64,000 bases of DNA from the NCBI GenBank assembly GCA_037043015.1, contig CM073328.1, positions 11,629,495 to 11,693,494 of the forward strand. The letters are read 5' to 3'. This DNA is from Bryum argenteum. Its lineage: Eukaryota > Streptophyta > Bryopsida > Bryales > Bryaceae. The notes below the pieces were generated by a model. That model saw nothing but the letters and a program-made list of their open reading frames with translations. It searched no databases and was not told the DNA's origin. Position 1 is the first letter of the stretch, and each line of letters begins with the position of its first letter. Position numbers and translations under genes: made by a program. Below are positions 11,785-24,576 of this stretch, one piece after another.

Positions 11785-14205
11785 TCCGTTGGTAGGCTAT
11801 TGCAAGAGTATCACAAATATGCAATCATTTTGGAAAACAATGAACCCGTACATACTAGGTTATTAATGATTAGAAATCAAAGAAGTTTGGACCGTCCTTG
11901 CACTTGCTCTAACAATGTCTCAATCTCAAATCTATGATGTTTAAAATAACTTTGCTCACCAAAATAATAACATTGTTTATTTTATTGAACACATAGTGAG
12001 AGCAAGTACTAAAACATAACTTCCCTTTCTACTACAGTTGACAAAAAATGGTATTGTAATCCTAGTTTACAGTAGCCATGAACCCCAAATCGGAAATAAA
12101 AAGATTGCCTCTACAAAACCTCAAACGCCTAGTGGATATATCTTATTAAAAATGTGCATCATCAAATTTAACCACACTTTGTTGGTAAACAATCTTAAAC
12201 AAGATCGCATAATTAAATCCTCAAATTCAAGTTTTAAAAAACATTGCACATTGATTTCGTATAGACCATATAGATTTGGCTAGAGAGTTCAACCTCAATC
12301 TCAAAATCAACACTATTTAAAATAAAAATGAATCAATTCACACACTAAGAACCTAAAATACCAAACATTACCCTACTAATTACGCACCTACATAGCTGTT
12401 TAGTTATTTCAAAAAAGATGATTAGTGGAGGGTTAATTAGGGCCACACCCAAGAATAAAATCTAGTCCCCTACCAAGATTATAGGCTCAATTTGGGGAAA
12501 CCCCTTTCCTTGTTTCCTCTTCCACAAAATAGGGCACACCCTCCCCTCATGGATTCATGATTGAAAGTACCGGCACATTCTTGTTTTTGGCTACTATGAT
12601 TCAATTTGGATAAGTATGCTTAATCTCACCAAATAATCAAGTGTTTATTTACCACCCGGATTATTTATTTATTTATGGTAACATGTGAACGGGTTGGGGT
12701 TCTTATTATAATGCTCCAGGGCGTGGGCATATTGCTTTATATGATACTATTGAATAGAATTGAATTTGGATTAGAAATTGAATTAATTTCAACAGTTGGG
12801 TGTTGTATTGCTGACCTAATGAAACATATTAAATAGAGGGAGGTTGAATTTGGAGGAAAATAGAAGGAATTTGAGAGGTTTTTTTTTTTTTTTTTTGATT
12901 TTTTATTTTTTTTACCAATCGATGAAGGGAGGTGCATATTTGAAGATAACAATTGCAATATAACTCACCTTGTTCTTTTACTTATTAACCCCTACATATC
13001 CTTGATGCAAAATTGTTCAAAAACGATTTTTTTTTGGGCTTAAAAAAGTTCAAATTAAATATTATTTAGAAGATTCAACTATAATATCTTAAAGTTGTCT
13101 TGAATTTTTATTCACTTGTTAAGTTTGAATCGATAATACTTCTTCATTTGTGAAATTGGAATGGTCAAAGTTGGTTGAATTTTGTTTCTGCTAGAAAGCC
13201 CAGAAAGCCATTTTGGGTTTCTTGAATATTTAGGGGGATCTAAATCATTGATTTAGATTCTAAAATGAAGAATTGCAATGTGAACAATTCCACTCTATGT
13301 TTCAAGAGTTGGTGCATGTGTCCTAGGTGATCTAAAGACCTTCGGTGTGTGGAGTGAACATTTTACTAATGTGCGGATTTGGTCACATATACATCTAAGA
13401 CTCCTAAGAGCCCTTTCAACCAATTTATGGTCAATTCCAAATTTTGAGGAGTTGTACTTGGCTAAAAAAGATTTTTGGAATTCTTTTTACTTGTCACACG
13501 TTTGGTGAGTTGGGAATCACATTGATGGGCCAAACTTTGCTTAGTGTTAGAATTTACTATTAGTATTCTTATATATTTATTAGTGGCTTATTTTTGTGTT
13601 ATCATATGACACTAGTACGCCCATGAAGCGTTGCCTTGCTCATACAAATAACTTCCAATATTTATGGGGCCACAAATACTTGGAAATTCAATACCTCGAG
13701 ATTTGTCGGCCGGAATCATTATCCACATTGTTGCCTCTACTTCTACAAAATTCCGGCTTTCAATGACACCTCATGCACCCCGATACGACCGACCGTCCCT
13801 CAGATCATAATGTCACTTACAAAACAAACTACCTATCTACCTTATATGATAGATATAATTTCAGCCACTCATATAAAATCTCAAGTACTAATAATTAAAA
13901 TTTTAAATTTTATAGATTTTCAAATTTTAAATTTTCTGATTAACTACAAATTAAATAGTTACTATTATAAGTTATTAAATTGTATCGATCTAATCTAAGC
14001 ATCAAGGTCTTCATATTGTTTTTACATAAAAACTTCATAGGAGTTAGGAAACTCACAATTTATAAACATTTACTTTGGTCTCCAAGCCTATTGGAAGTTA
14101 AGGAGTTAACCTCTTGACCCTTGAACATCTTGGTCTACAAATGTCATTTCTTTAAAAGTATCACGAAATAAATTAGGGAGAGCTATTCAGTTGTACACAC
14201 ATACT
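11785..14205. other. AT-rich intergenic stretch
   Basis: No gene is supported. Short poly-T and TTTA runs occur near 12658-12910. The 120-residue frame at 13636-13998 has no recognisable domain and AT-rich composition. Confidence 0.5.
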
Positions 14206-14564
14206 TGATAGATAGAAACTTTGGTCCTTTCTAAGGGGTTGGCGTGAATGAAGTGTCCGTTTGTAATGCTAACATCTCAATGGCCACCGGACAAGGAGAA
14301 ATTGGAACAATACTATTTCCCCATCTCGAGGGTGAACACTATAACTACGCTAATTTGTAGCAAGTTACTACTGCTTTGAAGATACTTGACATAGTATCTC
14401 CCCACACGGCTTTGAGATTCCCATACAATAAGGACCAAGGACCCTCCACAATAATTGGGTGGACTATAGTGGTGAGCCCCGCGCCGGCACGGAGAATAGA
14501 ACCCCACGACTTCCTCATTAGGGGTCATGAGCCCTAACCACCAAGCCAAGGCTTGTCGTGCTTG
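14206..14564 (-). mobile_element. tRNA-headed SINE, minus-strand copy
   Basis: This is an inverted copy of the 19273-19632 element. The minus strand begins with a tRNA-like head: A-box-like TGGCTTGGTGGTTAGGG and a B-box-like segment ending GGTTCTATTCTCC. It then runs through the CGGACACTTCATTCACGCC tail into TCTATC repeats. Confidence 0.7.
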
Positions 14565-15453
14565 TTAAACTTCATACTACTATAAGTTGTGCAACTAAAG
14601 AAAAATCTTCAATTTTCTTAAATATAAGATTCATCAATGCATAATCACCTAAGAACTTGCACTTTCAATGTTTTCAAAAATACTTACACCTTAAATTAAA
14701 CATACTCTTTGCACTTAAAAAAATACCCCCAAACAAAATACTTCAAAAACGTTAAAAGTATAAGGTAAAACGTCATCCCTAATACAAGTACTCTAATCAT
14801 GCTTGTATGTACAGACAACCGTACTCTAGGAACATGTTGCATTATTTTTTACATTACTCTATAAATTATGCCTAAAGAGTTTAATACATGAAAAGCAATC
14901 CGCCAATTCCTTTGAATATTCCTGACGTAGTTTTAAAAAGTTTAATGGGGAATTGTGGGGATGAAGAGAATGTAGTTCATAAACTTTATACTAATATATC
15001 ATAAATTGCATGCAATCAATTATTACATCAATTGGTTGTATATTATAAATCAATATCATGTATATATAAAATTAATTCAATACTAGGCTATGATGTATGA
15101 GTGGGCGCATGACCATGCTTTGAATGTTGCCATTGATCCATTTGGCTAGTGTGCATGAGTGGAATTAAAGTTTTGAGTCTTTTGTGCATGTGCAAAAGGT
15201 CATTTTGGATAGAAGGTCAATTTACTACCTCTATGTAGTGGGGGGGTGTGAACCAATCTTTCTTTTTTCTAAAAAAGTTTAACCAAAACCTTATATTTAG
15301 TTGTTGTTTCAAAAATTGAGCGTTGGATGTTTACTATTTGAGAAATTAAAACATTCAAAGTTTATCTCCGGAATTTTTTAGGGTACTGTGAAGATTGTTT
15401 TTGAATTTTTTGGATGGTGTCCTTGTAAGATTGGTAAACTTTTTGACTTGGAT
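14565..15453. other. AT-rich intergenic stretch
   Basis: No gene or repeat is confidently supported here. Confidence 0.4.
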
Positions 15454-15694
15454 CACTGTAGAATTTAGGTACACTGAATAGGTAGATTAGTGTTAGATAC
15501 ACTAATTTATATAAACATGTTATAAGTTTTTACTGTTGGTCAATATGTTTACCCTCTACATTCGTCAAGATGGGGATCCTTCCACAGTATTGGAATCAAT
15601 ACTCTTGGTAAATTTTTTTTATCAAAAGTAAAAACTTACAGCATTTTCAAATCTTATAAAATTTTTATCACTAATCTACCTATTCAGTACAGTG
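15454..15694. mobile_element. MITE with CACTGTA ends
   Basis: Both ends read CACTGTA followed after a few bases by CTGAATAGGTAGATTAGTG in inverted orientation. The 241-bp element has no coding content. Its inner sequence matches 11572-11784 and 21474-21675. Confidence 0.7.
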
Positions 15695-15994
15695 ATTTGG
15701 TGATAGAAATCTTTTTGAATCATTTTAATAATAAAAAAATTTACTCTTTTAAGCTGTCCTTTTTGGATTTGAAACCTAAAATTTCTAAATGAAGGTTCTA
15801 AAACTTGAATTTGGCTTTGCAAAATTTACCACATACACTTCGCAATATAGGGAGCACCCTGTAAAAATCCTAGGCATGAATACTACTTTTTTACTCCTTT
15901 ATCTAGGCTTCCAAAAATCGCAAAAAGTCGTTTCGGCTTTAAAGGAACCTTAGGGATTAGGAAGAAGAAGAACTCCAACTCTATTTTAGGCCGA

Positions 15995-16302
15995 CGTCAA
16001 TAGAGAATATGTTCGAGCTATCCTTGGGATGCATGCCCAAAGGTTAGATCACTATAGGCGGGACTACTACCTCCTCTCGAAGTCCACCCGATGTTAGTTC
16101 CTAGCTACTGATGCTTTAGAGATACCCGACATGGTATTCCTCAAAAAGGTCTTGAAGTACCCATACAACGAGGTCCAAGAACCTCCGACCATACTTAGGT
16201 GGATTATGGTGGTGAGCACTAGGTCAACATTGGGAGTAGAATCTAGAACCTCCTCATCAGAAGCCGTGAGTCCTAACCACTAAGCCAAGGCTCGTGGTGC
16301 CG
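15995..16302 (-). mobile_element. Diverged SINE copy, minus strand
   Basis: Matches the same SINE family as 14206-14564 but with many substitutions. Shared words on the plus strand are GGTGGATTATGGTGGTGAGC and CCTAACCACTAAGCCAAGG. Partial tails of the same family lie near 16864-16920. Confidence 0.55.
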
Positions 16303-17640
16303 AAGGTGTTTTTAACAATGAATAAGGTATATGGAATTTAATTAGTACCTCTTTTGCATGTACAAGAAACAAAACTTGAAAGAAGAAATCTCACTTCCTA
16401 GAGAATTTTTGCTGCAACCTAAATGGTTTTGGGCACAATTTGAGAATAAATTACGATTTTGGGCAAATTCAACATGCCTTGAATGCAATTTTGAACTTTG
16501 ATATGTATGTAAAACTCTAAAAGTATAGATTTTTGAAGCATGAATGGTCATGTTTGAAAGACTAAACAAATAATTATGGAGGAGGAGTCAAAGAGGAGCC
16601 TAACCATTGAACATCATAGACTACATTTGCCAACGTTTAGAAAGTACAAGAGATTATATTTTTATTTTTATTTTTTCTCCGACGGAATATCATTGCTTCC
16701 AAAAGAAAAAAAGAAGAAAAAAAATAAGAACTCAATATCATAGTCCTCAAAAAGAAGTCGGGTTTCTCTAAGGTAATAGTGGCTAGGTAGGAACTAGCAG
16801 AGTGTCCAATCCAAGAGGAGATACTAGTCCCACCATTGACATTATGATCTCCAAGCATGCATCATAGGATAGGTGGAACGAATACTCTATTCACGCCAGC
16901 CTCTAAATAGGTCCAACTTCTTCTTCTTCTTCTTCTTCTCATTGCTTCCAAAAGAAAAAAAGAAAGTCAAATTTGAATACTTTGCTTACAAACTCCTCAA
17001 AACTCCCGCCCAATAGCTCCCACCTCGAGGCTCACTCACATTCTTAACGCCATTGCACATTCTTGTCTTACCTAATGGACTTTGAATATAGGCACCTCAA
17101 GTATATTTTTGAAACACACACAAAAAACCCACCATTGATACCTAAAAATAAACCTTGAGAAACCCGCCCATTTTGTTAATTTTAAATTTAAGATGATTCT
17201 TGGAATCAACTCCCTAGGGGGGAACCAGTTTGTTGCACCTATTTTCAGTTGGCACCGATGATTAATGGGTTTTTCAGCTCCTCTTTTTTTAAAAATAAAA
17301 AGGACATATGGAATATTCTTATTCCCTCTATTGATACAAATGGAATATATTTCATATTCTATTTGCTATTTTTTAAGATAAAATGTGATCTCTTGAGATT
17401 CACCACTTTGACCTGAACGAATAGTGTCTACATATTCCATTTGCTCATGTTTTTGCATGCTTGAAAATTTGACTAGAAGTTTTATTTATTTATTTTTGTC
17501 TTAAGGGGAACCATTATTTGGGGGACTAGAGGTTTTTTTATTTTTGTCTTAAAGGGAACCATTATTTGGGGGACTAGAGGTTTTTTGAAAAGTAATTTTT
17601 GTGAGGTGAAAGAACATTGAACTAGGTCATTGGTGTCATG
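16303..17640. other. Intergenic stretch with a TTC microsatellite
   Basis: No gene is supported. A (TTC)n run is at about 16918-16938. A TTTTTGTCTTAAGGGGAACC word is duplicated near 17494 and 17548. Confidence 0.45.
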
Positions 17641-18160
17641 TATCATATTGTTTCATGTATCTCAATTTCCCTTGTCTTGTAGCCATTGGGTAATTAGCAT
17701 TATGAACGGACATTTTATTCACGTCGGCCCCTTAGAAAGGGACATGAGTTTCTATCTATCAGTGTTACATGTACTAGATGGTAAGTTTGAAGCAAGGAAC
17801 ATGTAACTAACATTTGCAATTTTCTGAAGTTCATCTGGTGTTTTTTTTCCCCATAAGCATTTAAACAAAAGTATGTCAAGATTTGTTTCAAGGGTTGTTT
17901 GCGAGGCATATTCTAAACCAATTGGATATCGTATCGGGTGGGTAGTAGGCAACAAAAGAAGAAGAAGAACTTCAAATCCACTTGAGGTTAGTGTGAATAG
18001 AGTGTTTGTTCAATTTATTCTTGGACGTCATGAGAGCAATGGTGAGAATATTATCACCTCAGGAGGTGAATACTATGTTAGTTTCTACCTAGCGACTAGT
18101 GCGTGAGGGATACCTAACATGGTATCCCTCCAAAGGCAACTTCAATATCCACCATTAGAG
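17640..18160. mobile_element. Fragments of the SINE family in both orientations
   Basis: At 17680-17762 there is a plus-strand SINE tail (AACGGACA, CCCTTAGAAAGGGACA, TCTATC). At about 17990-18150 there is a minus-strand fragment (GAGGTGAATACTATGTTAGT, CTAACATGGTATCCCTCCAA). Both are diverged. Confidence 0.4.
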
Positions 18161-19260
18161 ATTTTTTTAAAGAGCGAGGACTCTTTGCTTACTCCTTGAA
18201 GTGATTCTTACTCTTAGGGAGAATAAAGGTGCACTAGCAAAGCCACAACAACTCAAAATTTGTTTTATGGTTTAGTTTGTTTGTAATATTTGTCTCCTTA
18301 AAACCCTAAGTTTTTGCTTGTTCTTAGTAATTTAGGAAGAGAGTTTAGGTGCATAGAGTCTGCTCTCATCAATTATTTTGTTGTTTCATTTGAGTTTCCG
18401 TTGGTCTAGGTTTCTTTGTCAAGGAGGTTGTGATAGAGCATACTTGAGGTTTCTCATTCACACGGGTTTGGCTTAAGTTCGAGGAACTTGTAGTATAGAA
18501 AAAAAAACCTCCCAAGGCAATAAAGTTATAGTAACTCTTCTAATTGGGGTTCTTCCCTTGAAGAAAGTCAAATAAGACTATCATGAATGCAACTAAGATC
18601 ACATCTAAAAAGTTCAAATTAGAAAAATGAAATTGTAAGAGTCGTGTCATTCTATAATAATACTAAACATAAAAGATTTCTATCCACAATCGCAATAAAT
18701 TGAACTTTGGAATTACTATCTAATTCCAATCTCACAAAATTGACACTTCTAATATTCTATGAATATATTTATCATCAATGTAGCAACCAGTTGCTACAAG
18801 CTCAAAACAAAACATGCCCCATGTTTGAAAACCCAAAATCAAGAGCTGCCTTCACTAAAATGCATGCCTCAAATCCATGCTTTCTTTTATGAGTCTCCAA
18901 TTTCTACCAGACAAACTAGACTTGATTCGGAACCCAACCCAAGTAATTTCCATCCAAAAGAGACCCCGCATGAAGAAGTTATGGTTCTTCAAAGTTTCTC
19001 CATTCCATCCACAATGTTGATTTTTGACATTCGGCCCACTTCTTATCTTGAACATGATTACACCCATATTTATCATTTTAAATCTCAACCATTGCACCAA
19101 TTATATGATCATAAAGCTAAAATTCCATATAGAACTCTTTGGCTTTCTTCGGCTTGCAAGGGTTCATAATATTTGTAATAAGTTCTTGTTACATTTCTTG
19201 ATTGACTTTGTGGAAGTTTTTAAATCAATCCAAATCTGCCATCAACGTATCAATATGTGT
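18161..19260. other. Intergenic stretch with a diverged dispersed repeat
   Basis: No gene is supported. The part from about 18660 to 18960 resembles 25640-25900, with shared phrases such as CCTTCACTAAA...ATGC and CAAA.TAGACTTGATT. It may be an old unclassified repeat. The 136-residue frame at 18759-19169 has no recognisable domain. Confidence 0.35.
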
Positions 19261-19272
19261 TTGTAAGAAAAA

Positions 19273-19632
19273 GGCACCACAAGCCTTGGCTTGGTGGTTA
19301 GGGCTTAAGCCCCCAATGAGGAGGTCTTGGGTTTTATTCCCCATGCCGGCATGGTGCTCACCACTATAGTCCACCCAACTATTGTCGGGGGTCCTTGGAC
19401 CTTGTTGTATGGGTACCTCAAAGCCCTTTGGGGGGATACTATGTCAAGTATCTTCAAGGCACATGTAACTAGGCTGGAAACTAGCGTAGTTATAGTGTCC
19501 ACCCTCGAGAGGGGGAAGTAGTATTGTTCCAATTTCCCCTTGTCCGGTGGCCATCGGGATATTAGCATTACGAACGGACACTTCATTCACGCCCGCCCCT
19601 TAGAAAGGGACCGGAGTTTCTATCTATCTATC
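19273..19632 (+). mobile_element. tRNA-headed SINE, best-preserved copy
   Basis: The 360-bp element is flanked by the 12-bp direct repeat TTGTAAGAAAAA (19261-19272 and 19633-19644). The head has an A-box-like TGGCTTGGTGGTTAGG near 19287 and, about 40 bp on, a B-box-like GGGTTTTATTCC. The 3' end is a TATC repeat. This structure is typical of an RNA polymerase III-transcribed SINE mobilised by a LINE. It encodes no protein. Confidence 0.82.
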
Positions 19633-19893
19633 TTGTAAGAAAAAACCCTAAAATGAGTTTCCCAAGTTTTCTTTACAAATATTACCTTGTCTTCAACCAT
19701 GTAAGAGAGAGTGCTCATGGAGCGGAACTAATAATGGACCACTAGGTTTCTTCACCCAAAGGTACACAATAGCTTTTTCACTCAACACTAGCATGTAGTC
19801 AAAACAAACATTACGGGGTACAAAATTAGGGCATCATTTTAGAAACACCTATGAGACCACCTTTCAAAATTCATAGCAAAGATTATAGAAGAG

Positions 19894-20154
19894 GCCGGAC
19901 ACTAAATCCAATCCATGTTCCCCCTTGGAATTTCCAAATATGGAGGGAGGCTAATAAAAGGCTGCCCGGTATTTTTTTGTGTTTAAGGCCTTAAAATTCC
20001 AAGAAGGGGCCCCCTAGGGCAAAGTGGGGGTGCAGACCCCAAATTTCAAAAAAAAAAAAATTCCAAAAAATGACCTTAAGGGAGTCAAAAATGGAAAATA
20101 AAAAAACTGGGGCGCCCCCCAAGTGGGGAACATGGATTGGATTTAGTGAGCGGC
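19894..20154. mobile_element. Mutator-type MITE with 9-bp target duplication
   Basis: The terminal repeats are inverted: CACTAAATCCAATCCATGTT appears near both ends, preceded by GCCGGA or GCCGCT. The element is flanked by the 9-bp direct repeat ATAGAAGAG (19885-19893, 20155-20163). A 9-bp duplication is the hallmark of Mutator-like elements. The interior is non-coding. Confidence 0.8.
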
Positions 20155-20286
20155 ATAGAAGAGTATGAAATTCATGAGTCCACATTGACTATCCTTCTAC
20201 TTACTTTCCCCATGCACGAAAATTGCTTACAATGGTTAATACTACATAATTATGAAATTTAGGTCATTATTGAGCACTCTCCCTTA

Positions 20287-20812
20287 GGGTCGTTTTACAC
20301 TATGGACCATGAAAATTGACCATGGTCTTCTAAAATTTGTGATTGGAGAGTGAAGTGCTCTTCGTCCCATTTGACTTTTACACTACCTTGAAAAAAAAGG
20401 AGAATGACCACTATTCCTTAGGACCCCAAAGTATGCTAAAACTTTGCATAGTGGATAATTTTCTCATTGTCTACTTGATTATAGTTGAGTCGAAGCAAAT
20501 ACCTCGACTCAACTACAATCAAGGAGACCATGAGGCTCAAAAATCATTGATTGGCTAGTGTTTAATTATCAAAAAAACAATTAGGGAAGGGGAAGGTAAG
20601 AGATAGAATACCGTAATGAAGATCTATATCATAATATTGAGCTTAAACTTCTCCGGGTCGAGATCCACTTTACACTACAAGAGTGACCAAGCCACTCACA
20701 AATTCATTTTTGATATATCATGGTCAGAGAGAGCTCTTGGCTAAAAGCCATGATCGTGAATGATCTTGATTTTCTTGATCATGGCTCTTGGTCCATAGTG
20801 TAAAGGGACCCT
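20287..20812. mobile_element. MITE with terminal repeats resembling GGGTCCCTTTACACTATGG
   Basis: The left end GGGTCGTTTTACACTATGGA is inverted at the right end (CCATAGTGTAAAGGGACC). The 526-bp interior is non-coding. It holds the inverted pair CTCGACTCAACTACAATCAA and its partner near 20482-20520. TA lies on both sides. The flanking duplication is not certain. Confidence 0.65.
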
Positions 20813-21473
20813 ACATCAAAGTTGACCATGACATGAGCACACAAGTAAAATTTCTTCACCCAAAAGCAATCCTACAAAAACAACTTTTCCCCTTTACAAT
20901 ATCAAATTAAAAAATTTTAAAATTAAAAAAAAAAAATGATTCAACTGCCAACACATGGGTTGGGAGCCAAATTTGGAAAGAATCCAAAATATATTCAACT
21001 TGTTAGGCAGTTTTAGGGAGGGATAATTTCCAATGACCCCTGGACCATAAGAAGCCACACCATGAAGTAATTAATTAATTAGTTGCCAAGCCTAATTTGG
21101 CTTCTAGGACCCACGGCTCGGAGTTAAGTTATGCCTTTATGCCCCCTCCTACTAACTTTAATTATATTTGCCTATATAGGCTAGTGGACCCATTTATTTT
21201 TAGCCCCTCCGTGGCCCCCTCTTGGATGACACAAAAGGCCATTAGCTTGGGGGCCCCTCCATTTGGATCCTAGAATATCAAAAAGTTCCCATTATCTAAT
21301 CCATTTGGTTGGTATAATAGCCCTTTGTGTATGTGGCATTGTCATGGAGCATGACGCTTTGGTGATTTTTATACTTTAGTTTTTGTGGGTTTTTTATTGA
21401 GCATTTTTTTAGAATTTGAGAACTTGAGTATTGTAGTTTATGGAAAGGGTGTCTTCTCATGAAGGGGAGCAAT
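20813..21473. other. AT-rich intergenic stretch
   Basis: No gene or classifiable repeat is supported. Confidence 0.4.
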
Positions 21474-21675
21474 AGCTACACTAAATAGATAGATTAGCGT
21501 TAGACTTTGATGAGATTTGAAATTGCTATAAGTTTTTGCTTTTGATAAAGAGCATTGATATTAATACTATGTAAGGATCGCCATCTTGGTCGATGTAGAG
21601 GGTAAAAATATTGACCAACAATGAAACTTATAACATGTTTATGTAAATTAGTATGTCTATTTATTTAGTGTAGCT
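21474..21675. mobile_element. MITE with AGCTACACTAAATA ends
   Basis: AGCTACACTAAATA at the left is perfectly inverted at the right (TATTTAGTGTAGCT). The interior resembles those of 11572-11784 and 15454-15694. No coding content. Confidence 0.7.
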
Positions 21676-24436
21676 CTTTCATTTTTATTGAGGGTGTTTT
21701 TTCCTTTTTTTTCTCATGGATAAAAGTGATTGTTTCTAGTTGGAATGAAGATGGTGGCAAGATGAGGTTTTAAAGCACAAATTGGAAATATTCTTTGTTG
21801 TTTTATGTTAGTGAAGTTGACTTTTAAATAAGTATGTCAAAAGACTTCTTCATGTTGCTCCTCTCGGTTGTAAGCCCATGTGGGTGGAATCGCATAAAAA
21901 TGGAGCAATGATAGGAATAGAAGATAGGATTTTGACCACTCTCTATGTGAAGAACTCTAAATCTATAAGGTGAGAGGAACTCTACTTAAAATCCAAGTAT
22001 TTTTTTATATCAAAATCTTGTATTTTTTTGGTATCATAATCTTGCAATCTATATGACCTTATAACTCCTATTTGGGTCACATTACTTACAACATGTTATT
22101 TACAAGATCAAGCAATAAGACATGAATAGCTTACATTCATTTCATTTTTTTGAATTTTTTTTAAATTTTAGATTTTGTTGTTCCTTAACTAAAAATAGGT
22201 GGAAGTTTGGGAAATTAAGAGCATAGTCCCCCACTAACTATAGCCAAAGTCTTGGGGCATCCATTTTTCATTCGCACTTCTATGATCACCGTCTTTTGTC
22301 CATCCATAGACGCATTAAAGCGCTCCAACAACTAGTCAAGGTGATGACATAAGCAAGTGAAATGGGAGATCAAGGCAGAAAGAAAGGTTTTTAGTTTACA
22401 AAACAATAAAAAACAATTAGTTTTGAGCAAGCATTGATGAATTTTGCGTTTTCAAGGTGAGTGGGTACCTAAGGTACATACATGCGCTACGCAATTTTGG
22501 CCTTTGTGGGAGCCGGTGCCTATGCTCTAAGAACTTGGGGTAAGGTTTACAAGAGCGGTACCTAGTCCAACCAACTCAACCAGAGTGATGCACGTCTTCC
22601 TCCCTCCAAATACTAAGCCCTTGCCACTTCAAGCCCAATCTTGGCATAGAGACCATTGAGATATGTTGCTCATGTTGAAAACATCAAGGAAGCTCAAGTT
22701 GAAATTGTGTGTAATTTTGGAGACGCACCACACACTACCATGTTATGGTAGATCACAGTGTAGAAAAGCCATAGACCACCTTGCTATAAGCGCTTGAAAC
22801 AATTTTTCATCTGTGCAAGTAGCGTGACTCATCCACGCTCTCTTCTATTTGCATTTGTAGGGCCTTCGTAGCGTAAACAATGTGGGGTCGCTTCACACGA
22901 GGGGCCAAGCCATTGATGGGGCCAATTCATTGCCAAAATCGCTCTTGTGATTGGTCGAATACTTGAAATTAGCCCTAGGGGCATGACATAGGAAGTCAAT
23001 GCCAGTTTTCTGAAATTGTATTATAATGGGTGAAGGACAAGTTATGACACGGCTCGCGCTCCAAAAGTTGGGAGATGCAAGAATGAAAGGCCAATTCATG
23101 GCCTATAGGCTATTGCTTGATTCAATACAAAATCATTATTTCACTAAAATACTTCAATGTGAACAAATCAAAAGCATGCAATGTAGATAATAATACGAAT
23201 TAGCCCTGTTTCACCTACTACAAATCAACCCTAAGGACTTTACACATGGGGGAATTGGCCCCCACTTCATTAATGTGTTCTCCAAGTGACCCACGGAAAC
23301 AATTGGGCTCAAAATGCGAATAAATTGGCTTAGAGATTTACAGGCCTTGACTCCCCATGTAAAGCATCCCATTAGATATTCCACCTAGGTCTAAGAATCC
23401 CATTGATAGGAAGGTTCCACCTGAGCGGGTGTAGGCCCCTCATCTTTCACTAGTAAAACCTCCACTAGACAAACCTGCTAAAGGGGGAGGGAGATGACCC
23501 CGGGGTAGGGTCGGGAATGAGGACTACACCAAATACAATTAAAAATTCCCCTCCCACAAAATACATTATAAAACAAAATGCACATGATTAGAAAGGAATA
23601 TACACTATAATTTACTTAGTTTTTCGTATTCAACAAGAAAAAAACAATGCTTGGAATCCACTCATGAATGTATTAATTCATTTACTCACTCTATTTATTT
23701 ACCCACTCTAAAATAACCTACATTTGTTAAATTTGGTTAGAAGTCATAAGCAAGTTTTATACACATTTTTGAGGTTTTTTAAAAGCCTTGTGCCACTCTA
23801 GCAATCGAGCCAAATTTAAATAATGACGATATGGGGTCCCTTATAATAGGAGGAAGATTATAAAATACTCCAGGGGAATATAGAGATCATTTGCACATCT
23901 TTATAGCCAATGAAGTGCTATTACTGTTGAATATGACGACCTTTGATTGGGTGGAATGGTATTTTGAGTTGACTATTCGGAATATTAGGAATAAGGGAAC
24001 ATACCTTTTTCTATATAATTTCTAGTACCAAGGTTTTGAAGAATTCAATTTTTTTTGAGTTTCTCTACATTTACAATGATTCTAGGAATAAAAAAAAAAT
24101 TACACTATTATTCATGGATAGAGCAAATCGTAACCGTATGATCTTTTAACTTTTTAGAATGATTCCAGGCTTTGAAAGAAAATTCACTATTATTCATGGA
24201 TACAGAAAATCGTAACCGTACGATCTTTTCATTTTTTAAAATTATCATGGAGGAAATGGAGGTAAGCTATTTAGATCTTAATCATACTATCTTGTGTTCC
24301 TTGCTATGGCTCAGTCCGTCTTTTAGAAAGTCATAGGCTTAGAGCCTTGTGGCTGGGGTTGTATTCTTTCTCATGCAATGAAAGTACTTTCATTTGTGTC
24401 AAAATAAAAATAAAAATACTATCTTGTGTTGAATTT
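21676..24436. other. AT-rich intergenic stretch with a possible diverged MITE
   Basis: No gene is supported. At about 23231-23372, a left word GGACTTTACACATGGGGG faces a right word GACTCCCCATGTAAAGCATC. This suggests a decayed relative of the MITE at 1272-1432. The rest is unclassified. Confidence 0.4.
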
Positions 24437-24576
24437 AGGGCATGTTTGCACTATGCTGGAGAAGTCCAATGATCAAGGAGAAATCTCACATGTGATTGGT
24501 TGAATTGAGGCTCTTGAAGTGTGATTGGTTGGAAGTGTGACTGTTAGCCTTCTAGAGCTTAGTGTAAACCGGCCCT
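24437..24576. mobile_element. Short MITE, 140 bp
   Basis: The left end AGGGCATGTTTGCACTATGCT-type word is inverted at the right end (AGCTTAGTGTAAACCGGCCC). Inside, TGTGATTGGTTG occurs twice. The ends resemble those of the element at 20287-20812. No coding content. Confidence 0.5.

Noticed and set aside
14313..14549. Small frames within the SINE copies (also 19305-19586)
   Set aside because: They recur only because the SINE sequence is repeated; no protein is expected.
19273..19360. A functional tRNA gene
   Set aside because: Only A- and B-box-like words are present; no cloverleaf with proper stems could be formed by eye, and the sequence is the head of a repeated SINE.
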